Assembly: GCA_027296045.1 (NCBI GenBank)
Contig: JAPUJS010000065.1
Location: forward strand, 1-24,042
DNA from: a bacterium
Lineage (GTDB): Bacteria > Latescibacterota > UBA2968
Length of the DNA: 24,042 bases
Direction of reading: 5' to 3'
Part shown: piece after piece, positions 6,537 through 11,988 of the stretch
How the letters are laid out: each line of letters starts with the position of its first letter
How positions within the stretch are numbered: the first letter of the stretch is position 1
Notes under the pieces: model-generated
The model's input: only the letters and a program-made list of their open reading frames with translations
Told to the model about the DNA's origin: nothing
The model's database searches: none
Program-made: the position numbers and the translations under genes

Positions 6537-8528
6537 ATGGCAGATGCTGTGCCTGCAAAGATCGATCTTTCGGACCAGGGCCGCCCCGCAGAGGAAGCCC
6601 CCGAAACCCGGGTGCGCAGGATGTCGCTGCTGTGGATCGCTGCAACGTTGATTTTTACGTGCATGGCCGCGACCTTCCTGGAATTCAAGTCGCGTTCGGC
6701 CCACATGGCAATGTCCAACCTCCCGCTGGCCGTGCTGCTTCTCTTTATCTTCTGGCTTCTGGGCAACACGCTGCTCAAACGCGTCTTCCCCCGATTTTCC
6801 CTCACCACGGCTGAGCTGCGCACGATGCTCTGTGTGCTGTGGGTGGGGGCCTCGTTTGCCGGGTACAACTGGGTCACGCAGTGGGTGGGGGCCCTGGTTT
6901 CCCCCCGGTATTTCGCCTCGCCCGAGAACCGGTGGAAGGAACTGATTTTCGACTACCTGCCCTGGTGGATGTACCCGTCGAACTTTCCGGGTGTGGTTGA
7001 GGCGTTCTACCTGGGGCTGGGTCGGGACGAGGCCCTGCCCTGGGGCGCGTGGGTCGGGCCCATTTTCTGGGCGGGATCGGCAGCGCTGGCGATGACGGCC
7101 ATCGGGTTGGGGTTGACGGCGATTTTCCAGAAACAGTGGGCCGAACACGAGCGGCTGACCTTTCCCCTGGCGGAGGTTTCCCTGGAGCTGACCGAGGGGT
7201 TCGATCGCCGCCCGGGCTGGGCGCCTTTTGTGTGCAACCGGCTCTTCTGGGTTGGATTTGCCATTGCCGCTTTCCCTATCCTCTGGAACCTCGTTGAATA
7301 CTGGGTGCCCGACTTCCCCCGGCTTACCATCTTTGACCCCCGAAACAGGGGCAGAACCGCTCCCATTTCCCGCTATCTGCCCTGGCCGTTCTCCTATCGC
7401 CTGTTGCCCACGTTGATGGGGTTTACATTTTTGTGCGATCTGAACATCCTCTTCAGCCTCTGGTCGCTCAAGGTGGTAGGACAGGCCGTGTTCTATGTGA
7501 TGAACCGGGTGGGGTTTTCGATTGGCCGAACCGGCCAGGAGGCGGATCCCATGCAGATCGCGGGGATTTTTGAGCACGGGGTGATGCTGGGGCTGGCAGT
7601 CTGGGCGGTGTGGGCGGCCAGACCCCATCTGAAGCAGGTGGTCAGGCAGGTCCTGCGTCCGGTGGATGGTCAGACGTCGGTGACCGCCATCTTTTCCGCT
7701 CGCGGGTCGGCTGTCGTGCTTCTGGGGGGTGTGGCTTACATGGTCTTCTGGCTGCACGCTGCGGGATACAGCCTCCCGATGGCGGCTGTGTGGCTGGGGC
7801 TGTTCTGGGCCAGCATCTTTGTGGCCATGAAATATCTGGCGGCCAGCGGGTTCGCCTACCTCTGGCCGCACTGGTCGGAGCCGATTCCGGAGATGTGGGT
7901 GGGCACAGGCAGGATGTCGGAGTCCACGCAGGTTGCTTCCAGGCTGATCGGCTGGCGCGTCTTGTCAGGCTGGCGTCTGCCTCCGGCACTCCCCCACGTG
8001 GTCAGGCTGATTGCAAGACCGACCCGCTGGCTGGTGCCAGGCAGTGTGGTGGTGGGGCTGTTGTCGGCGGCCCTTTATACGATCTGGCTCTGTTATGAAG
8101 AGGGGGGAGGCGCGTTCCGGACCTGGTCCCTTGTGGGCGCACCCAGAGGCCTGTACAATACCATTGCTTCCCGCATTGCCGAAACGCACCCTACCGTGTC
8201 AGATCCGGCAAAGATCGCGGTCTGGATTGTGGGCGGGCTGGCTGCCACGGTGGTGACGGCGCTACAAGCCCAGTTCCCCTGGTGGCCCATCCACCCGCTT
8301 GGCTTGATGCTGATGTTCAGCTGGTATGTAAACCTCTACCTGCTGGATATTTTTCTGGTGTGGCTCATCAAGTTGCTGGTCCTGAAGCTGGGGGGCATTG
8401 GCCTTTACCGGCGGGTCAAACCCGTGGCCTACGGGTTGATTGTGGGGTATGTGTTTGCGGTGGGATGCGCGTTTTTGGTGGACTTGATCTGGTTCCCGGG
8501 AGGGGGACACTATATCCACGGGTATTGA
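6537..8528 (+). CDS. DUF6785-type multi-pass membrane protein
   Basis: This is a 663-residue, very hydrophobic protein with about 13 predicted membrane segments, from about residue 20 (SLLWIAATLIFTCMAATFLE) to the C-terminus (YGLIVGYVFAVGCAFLVDLI). Long hydrophilic loops lie between segments 4-5 and 9-10. The overall layout, the N-terminal LRTMLCVLWVGAS region and the EADPMQIAGIFEHG segment recall the DUF6784/DUF6785 proteins of uncultured PVC- and Latescibacteria-type genomes; this is recognition by memory, not a search. Function is unknown; a transporter-like or polymer-related role is possible. ATG 6537 is preferred over an upstream TTG at 6522 because GAGAGGG sits six bases before it. No transporter ATPase or partner gene is adjacent. 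A UUCG terminator lies downstream at 8878. Confidence 0.82.
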   Translation: MADAVPAKIDLSDQGRPAEEAPETRVRRMSLLWIAATLIFTCMAATFLEFKSRSAHMAMSNLPLAVLLLFIFWLLGNTLLKRVFPRFSLTTAELRTMLCVLWVGASFAGYNWVTQWVGALVSPRYFASPENRWKELIFDYLPWWMYPSNFPGVVEAFYLGLGRDEALPWGAWVGPIFWAGSAALAMTAIGLGLTAIFQKQWAEHERLTFPLAEVSLELTEGFDRRPGWAPFVCNRLFWVGFAIAAFPILWNLVEYWVPDFPRLTIFDPRNRGRTAPISRYLPWPFSYRLLPTLMGFTFLCDLNILFSLWSLKVVGQAVFYVMNRVGFSIGRTGQEADPMQIAGIFEHGVMLGLAVWAVWAARPHLKQVVRQVLRPVDGQTSVTAIFSARGSAVVLLGGVAYMVFWLHAAGYSLPMAAVWLGLFWASIFVAMKYLAASGFAYLWPHWSEPIPEMWVGTGRMSESTQVASRLIGWRVLSGWRLPPALPHVVRLIARPTRWLVPGSVVVGLLSAALYTIWLCYEEGGGAFRTWSLVGAPRGLYNTIASRIAETHPTVSDPAKIAVWIVGGLAATVVTALQAQFPWWPIHPLGLMLMFSWYVNLYLLDIFLVWLIKLLVLKLGGIGLYRRVKPVAYGLIVGYVFAVGCAFLVDLIWFPGGGHYIHGY

Positions 8529-8542
8529 GCGACCGCCCCGTC

Positions 8543-8731
8543 TTGCTTTTCACCTCTCGGGGAGAGATAGGTGCTGTGGTAAAGTGCTATTCTGATCAAG
8601 CATATGAAGTGGAATTTGTCGCTCAGGATGGTTATACCTACGCCCTCGTTACACTCAGGGCAGATCAATTGCTTCCTCTAAAACAGAAACGCACCCCCTC
8701 GGATACCATGCCTTCTGGTGCCGATTTATAA
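8543..8731 (+). pseudogene. DUF4926-like small protein, probably a remnant
   Basis: A frame from TTG 8543 (or GTG 8576) to TAA 8729-8731 encodes GAVVKCYSDQAYEVEF, then YTYALVTLRADQLLPL. This is the core and end of DUF4926 small proteins, which usually run about 60-70 residues as a single SH3-like barrel. The N-terminal strand expected before GAVVK is poorly kept (LLFTSRGEI), and the only starts are TTG or GTG, the GTG with a GGGGAG box 11 bases away. It begins 14 bases after the membrane-protein stop. It may be a truncated copy or a short functional gene; the family's function is not established. Confidence 0.5.
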
Positions 8732-8866
8732 GCCTGTTTAGAACGGGCAGGGCTGTTCAAGGGTGATACTGTTTCTTCTCTTGTGCAGGAAATGAAGGCC
8801 CGCCAGAAGCGACAATGCCGTTCTCCTTCCTTGAAAGATTCACAGTTGTTGGCTATATTCATTTAG
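8732..8866 (+). other. Possible decayed coding stretch, unrecognised
   Basis: In the same frame as the DUF4926 remnant and directly after its stop, 44 open codons read CLERAGLFKGDTVSSLVQEM, then KARQKRQ, up to TAG 8864-8866. There is no start codon or ribosome-binding site at its beginning. The composition looks protein-like and helical, so it may be the tail of a gene broken by a stop, but I do not recognise a family. Confidence 0.25.
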
Positions 8867-8877
8867 TTGCACCCATC

Positions 8878-8911
8878 GGGGTCAGGCGTTCGCGTCTGAC
8901 CCTTTCTTTAT
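8878..8911 (+). terminator. Rho-independent terminator with UUCG tetraloop
   Basis: GGGTCAGGCG (8878-8887), loop TTCG, and CGTCTGACCC (8892-8901) give a ten-pair stem with one wobble, followed by TTTCTTTATT. It would end transcription of the membrane-protein unit. Confidence 0.85.
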
Positions 8912-8937
8912 TGTAGTCAAAAACTGCCGGGCGTGCC

Positions 8938-8984
8938 TAATCAGAAGGCGGGGCCAACCGAAAAGCCAGCCCCGCCTCTGATTA
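8938..8984 (-). other. Long GC-rich hairpin, better paired as minus-strand RNA
   Basis: TAATCAGAAGGCGGGGC (8938-8954) pairs with GCCCCGCCTCTGATTA (8969-8984) with a single bulged base. Inside, the minus-strand transcript can extend the stem through three G-U pairs that would be A-C mismatches on the plus strand. No T-run follows on either side. It could be part of a small RNA or an intergenic repeat. Confidence 0.4.
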
Positions 8985-9272
8985 CGCTTGCCGATTGTGC
9001 GCCCCCTGGATTTCGCTGAGACGCTCTTCCATCCTCTCAACGACATTCCGCTGGATTTAGAACGTCTCATGTCTTGGCTCCTTTCGAGTACTGTAACAAT
9101 TTGTGATACTCTGCTCTATTAAAAAAACATCTTTTTCAGCCCACACCCATAAGCTTAAAATTCATAACTCTTTATAAATTATAAACCTCGGTCATTATTG
9201 AACGTTTTGGTACAGAAATTGTTTACACCCTATCTCGGCATTACTCCCCACATTGTAGAAAGGACGGTTGAG
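8985..9272. other. Intergenic region without a supported gene
   Basis: No protein-like frame with a credible start, no tRNA and no clear promoter are visible here. The section from about 9115 on is AT-rich (TATAAATTATAAA near 9171-9183) and probably holds the unrecognised promoter of the receiver-PilZ gene. Confidence 0.4.
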
Positions 9273-10289
9273 ATGCTCACTCTGGAAACAACTACCGAGC
9301 AGAGGCAGGTTCTGGTGGTCGAAGACGATGTGAAAGTGCGTGGAATCATCACCGAAGTGGTCGTGCGATTGGGATATACCCCCCTGGAGGCCCGAAGCGT
9401 GCCCCGGGCGCTCAGCATTCTCAGACGGGAAACCATCGACCTGATGCTCCTCGACCTCTATCTTCAGGGGTCCATAGGTATGGATCTGCTCCATGCCCTC
9501 AACGGGCAGGAAACCCGTGTGCCGACCGTAGTGGTCTCGGGCAATATATCCGATTCTGTAGCCCGCCAACTCGTTGGCCTGGGCGTAAACAACATGGTCA
9601 CCAAGCCCTTCACGCTCAACCGACTGGCCACCGAAATCCAGCGCATCATCGGCCCAGAAGAAAGCGTCGGAGCGGAAAACACACCGCCTATCTCGGCCGA
9701 CCAGAGACAGAAACAGCGCCGCGACGAGCGGATTCCCATGAAGCTCCCGATTCGCACCCCCATGGGGCGCGGCAAACGCGATTATATGAAACTGGTGGAC
9801 ATCAGTTCCACCGGCATGCAAACCGTCTGCAAAAATCTGGACGTGGTCAAACTGGGCGATGAGACCCAGCATTATGCCTTCGACATCCCGCTTATCGCTC
9901 AGTTGGCCTGGATCAAAGCCAAACTCAACGACACCTTTACCATCGGATGGAAGTTTGACAAACGCATTCGGCCTCACACCTCCAAAAAGGGCGACGAAGA
10001 AATCCTCGACAACAGGGATCCGGAACACCGGCAGAGCTCACGGTTGCACATGCAACAGCCCATCAAAGCCCGCATCGGAGGTGGAAAACATCTCGACATG
10101 CAGTTGATCGACATCAGTTCTACGGGCATGCAAACCCTCTGCAACAACCTGGAAGTCTTCAACCTCAACTCGCCCGCCAAAGGCATTACCTTCGAATTCC
10201 CAGTTACCGTCCGCCTGGCCTGGGTGAAAGCCAATCCCAACGGCACCTTTAGGGTCGGATGGAAATTTACAGAAGTTCGCCGCAGTTAA
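9273..10289 (+). CDS. Response regulator with tandem PilZ domains (REC-PilZ-PilZ)
   Basis: This 338-residue protein starts with a receiver domain (about 10-128: E17-D18-D19, phospho-acceptor D61, S89, K111) that looks active. Two PilZ domains follow, at about 147-230 and 250-332. Each keeps the c-di-GMP-binding signatures: R149-xxx-R153 and D176-x-S178-xx-G181 in the first, R253-xxx-R257 and D280-x-S282-xx-G285 in the second. The two copies are clearly related (both contain DISSTGMQT and end in GWKF), so the second arose by internal duplication. The protein would join a phosphorylation signal to cyclic di-GMP sensing, with an effect on motility, adhesion or exopolysaccharide being the usual outcome. 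ATG 9273 is chosen over TTG 9198 because AAAGGA stands eight bases before it. No cyclase or kinase gene is adjacent. Confidence 0.92.
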   Translation: MLTLETTTEQRQVLVVEDDVKVRGIITEVVVRLGYTPLEARSVPRALSILRRETIDLMLLDLYLQGSIGMDLLHALNGQETRVPTVVVSGNISDSVARQLVGLGVNNMVTKPFTLNRLATEIQRIIGPEESVGAENTPPISADQRQKQRRDERIPMKLPIRTPMGRGKRDYMKLVDISSTGMQTVCKNLDVVKLGDETQHYAFDIPLIAQLAWIKAKLNDTFTIGWKFDKRIRPHTSKKGDEEILDNRDPEHRQSSRLHMQQPIKARIGGGKHLDMQLIDISSTGMQTLCNNLEVFNLNSPAKGITFEFPVTVRLAWVKANPNGTFRVGWKFTEVRRS

Positions 10290-10353
10290 ACAGACTGTAT
10301 CATAGTCGGCCGGGAAAGGTACCCAGCCCTTCGGGAGATCGCGTCCAGATCGT

Positions 10354-10503
10354 TCAGCTTGTCTTGGAGCACAAGGATGGCGTCAAAGGGTCCAGAACGT
10401 CCAAAAGGCTGTTGGAAAGGCTTCGTCCGAGTCCGATTTGTTTGAGAATCTTTCCTGCCGCCTTAGCATTTTCTTGACTCACGGTGTTGGTTGGCCTGTC
10501 CAT
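10354..10503 (-). CDS. Small hypothetical protein, possibly a frameshifted remnant
   Basis: On the minus strand an ATG at 10503 with an AAGG box eight bases upstream opens 49 codons (MDRPTNTVSQENAKAAGKIL, then KQIGLGRSLSNSLLDVLDP) to TGA at 10354-10356. Just before this stop another minus-strand frame becomes protein-like (PFDAILVLQDKLNDLDAISR), running to about 10290. This would fit one gene broken by a frameshift near 10390. I do not recognise a family. The remaining parts of 10290-10585 show nothing else. Confidence 0.25.
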   Translation of the reverse strand: MDRPTNTVSQENAKAAGKILKQIGLGRSLSNSLLDVLDPLTPSLCSKTS

Positions 10504-10585
10504 TTTTTTTACCTTGTCTGTGGCTATAAATTTAATTATCCTTGTCCTAGAGTTATTTTACTTGACACTATTTTGACACTTGTCC

Positions 10586-10618
10586 AAAAACAGAAAGCGA
10601 CCCTCCGGGGAGAGTCGC
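10586..10618 (-). terminator. Rho-independent terminator of the tRNA-Arg transcript
   Basis: Read on the minus strand, GCGACTCTCC and GGAGGGTCGC (arms within 10597-10618) pair with one U-G wobble and are followed by TTTCTGTTTTT. On the plus strand the wobble would be a C-A mismatch and no T-run follows, so the minus strand is the functional orientation. It lies about 30 bases past the tRNA 3' end. Confidence 0.75.
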
Positions 10619-10647
10619 CGTAACTTACTCTTTAGCAATGATTTAAA

Positions 10648-10723
10648 TGGTACCCCTGACAGGACTCGAACCTGTGACCAACGGATTAGGAATCCGCTAC
10701 TCTATCCTCTGAGCTACAGGGGC
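10648..10723 (-). tRNA. tRNA-Arg (anticodon CCU)
   Basis: The minus strand folds as a full cloverleaf. The acceptor stem is GCCCCTG/CAGGGGT, with a G-U pair at position 1-72. The D arm contains AGCTCAGAGGATAGAG. The anticodon stem CGGAT/ATCCG encloses a loop TTCCTAA with anticodon CCT. The T arm is ACAGG-TTCGAGT-CCTGT. The discriminator is A and CCA is encoded (10648-10650). It decodes AGG codons. A strong promoter (10745-10773) and terminator (10586-10618) make it a one-gene unit. No attachment-site duplication or integrase is seen beside it. Confidence 0.96.
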
Positions 10724-10744
10724 CCATTGCCAATTTGAACGCAA

Positions 10745-10773
10745 AATATACACACCCAATCAGGCTGGGTCAA
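10745..10773 (-). promoter_or_regulatory. Strong sigma70-like promoter of tRNA-Arg
   Basis: On the minus strand TTGACC, a 17-base spacer ending GTGTG, and TATATT place the transcription start about 15 bases before the tRNA 5' end. The same -35, spacing, spacer end and -10 recur at 16656-16684. Confidence 0.8.
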
Positions 10774-10793
10774 GCGCTTTGGCGATACTTACT

Positions 10794-11156
10794 ATGCCCG
10801 CAAAAATTCTGGTTGTTCAAGGCGAAGAAGAAATCCGTGAGTTTGTTTCCGAAGCCTTCCAGCAGGCCGGCTATGCTGTGGTTGCACCCGTGGACAGCTA
10901 TGTGGCCCTGGAGATGGCCCAGGAATCTGAATTTGACCTGGTTGCTCTTTCCGATCAGCTTCCCATCATTGATGGACCTGCTTTTCTGCGATTGTTGAAA
11001 GAGCGCCAACCCCACATCCCTGCCTTGCTGCTCTATCACCAACTCTCCAAACAGGGTCGGGAAAACTTTGAAACCCTCTCCGTCCAGGCCTTCCTCCAAA
11101 TGCCCTTCCGGATTGAAGACATGCTCACAACCGTAGAAGAGTTAGTCCGTTCCTGA
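10794..11156 (+). CDS. Degenerate (pseudo-)receiver domain protein
   Basis: This 120-residue protein has the length and hydrophobic pattern of a receiver domain (AKILVVQGEEEIREFVSEAF at the start, an FDLVALSDQLP strand at 47-57, LQMPFRIEDML near the end), but the phosphorylation chemistry is lost. The acidic pair is Q9-G10, the phospho-acceptor position is S53, the switch Thr/Ser position is about Y81 and the conserved lysine is M103. It therefore probably works without phosphorylation, as a protein-interaction domain or a dead decoy. ATG 10794 is preferred to TTG 10779; neither has a clear ribosome-binding site. The gene starts 70 bases from the divergent tRNA-Arg, and its stop lies only three bases from the end of convergent apt, with no terminator between them. 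Confidence 0.82.
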   Translation: MPAKILVVQGEEEIREFVSEAFQQAGYAVVAPVDSYVALEMAQESEFDLVALSDQLPIIDGPAFLRLLKERQPHIPALLLYHQLSKQGRENFETLSVQAFLQMPFRIEDMLTTVEELVRS

Positions 11157-11159
11157 TTG

Positions 11160-11678
11160 TCAATACTGGATCAACGAAAAGATCTCCTGTCCCTCCAGCT
11201 TTTTTCTTCCATCTAAAAACGCCAACTCGACCAGAAAAACAACGCCTTCAATATGCCCGCCCAAAGACGATACCAACCCACACGCCGCTTCCATTGTTCC
11301 GCCCGTAGCAAGCAAATCATCTACAAGCAACACATGCTGCCCGTCTTGAACAGCATCTTTGTGAATCTCAATCTGGTCGGTTCCATACTCCAGTTCATAC
11401 GACATGGCAAGGGTTTCTGCCGGAAGTTTGCCGGGTTTGCGAATCGGCACAAAACCGGCGTTCAATTCCCTGGCCATCGCGGCCCCAAAAATAAATCCCC
11501 GGGACTCGATTCCGACCACCTGTTCAACCCCTTTGTCGCGAAAAGGGTCGGACATCTTCTGGATGGCCTCATCCAATGCCTCGGGGACCTGCAACAGCGT
11601 GGTAATATCTTTAAAGACAATCCCCGGTTTGGGAAAATCGGGGATATCCCGAATATACCGTGCAAGATCCTGGCTCAC
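11160..11678 (-). CDS. apt: Adenine phosphoribosyltransferase
   Basis: This 172-residue protein matches APT in full, a cytosolic salvage enzyme making AMP and pyrophosphate from adenine and PRPP. It contains DIPDFPKPGIVFKDIT near the N-terminus, GIESRGFIFG (57-66) and the PRPP-binding loop VLLVDDLLATGGTMEAA (116-132). GTG 11678 is chosen because it gives the family's usual N-terminus and has AAAGGAGGG just upstream, although the spacer is short (about 3-4 bases). The open frame continues further back but overlaps the acylphosphatase gene in another frame and is not family-like. It is the last gene of the minus-strand operon, 28 bases after acylphosphatase. Confidence 0.95.
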   Translation of the reverse strand: MSQDLARYIRDIPDFPKPGIVFKDITTLLQVPEALDEAIQKMSDPFRDKGVEQVVGIESRGFIFGAAMARELNAGFVPIRKPGKLPAETLAMSYELEYGTDQIEIHKDAVQDGQHVLLVDDLLATGGTMEAACGLVSSLGGHIEGVVFLVELAFLDGRKKLEGQEIFSLIQY

Positions 11679-11706
11679 ACACCCTCCTTTAACTTGATTT
11701 CTCGGC

Positions 11707-11988
11707 TCAATAACGAACCTCAAAAGCGATCTCCTGGCCCGTACAAGGACGCTTGCAGATCTGTACTTCTCGAACCCGAGCAGCAGAAGGCCCCTGTTTG
11801 AGTGCCTGAACAAATACATCCAACACCGCGGCATCCGCTTCCGCTTCTGCTCCCACCTCGCCGTCCGGCAGGTTTCGAACAAAGCCCACCACGCCAAGCC
11901 TGCGTGCTTCATGATACGCAAAATATCGAAACCCGACCCCTTGAACCCTCCCCCGGATTCGCAGGGAGACCCGTTTCAAATCCGACAT
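11707..11988 (-). CDS. acyP: Acylphosphatase
   Basis: This 93-residue protein is of typical family length. It hydrolyses carboxyl-phosphate bonds such as acyl phosphates. The anion-binding loop GRVQGVGFR includes catalytic R21, and N39 in GFVRNLPDG is the catalytic asparagine, so it looks active. The ATG follows the TGA of the FAD/Fe-S dehydrogenase with no base in between, which implies translational coupling. Its neighbours, a dehydrogenase and APT, do not point to a specific acyl-phosphate substrate. Confidence 0.95.
   Translation of the reverse strand: MSDLKRVSLRIRGRVQGVGFRYFAYHEARRLGVVGFVRNLPDGEVGAEAEADAAVLDVFVQALKQGPSAARVREVQICKRPCTGQEIAFEVRY

Noticed and set aside
6444..7871. 475-codon open frame on the minus strand
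   Set aside because: It is fully antisense to the DUF6785 gene, is rich in P, R, G, Q and H without hydrophobic cores, and has no family features. It is a GC-driven shadow.
10562..10580. TTGACACT direct repeat on the plus strand as a promoter
   Set aside because: No matching -10 at a suitable distance, and it lies beside the minus-strand tRNA terminator with no plus-strand gene to serve.
10648..10723. tRNA-Arg as an integration site for a mobile element
   Set aside because: No integrase and no duplicate of the tRNA 3' end are visible in the window.
11679..11921. N-terminal extension of APT
   Set aside because: It overlaps acylphosphatase in another frame and does not resemble the APT N-terminus; GTG 11678 has a strong ribosome-binding sequence.
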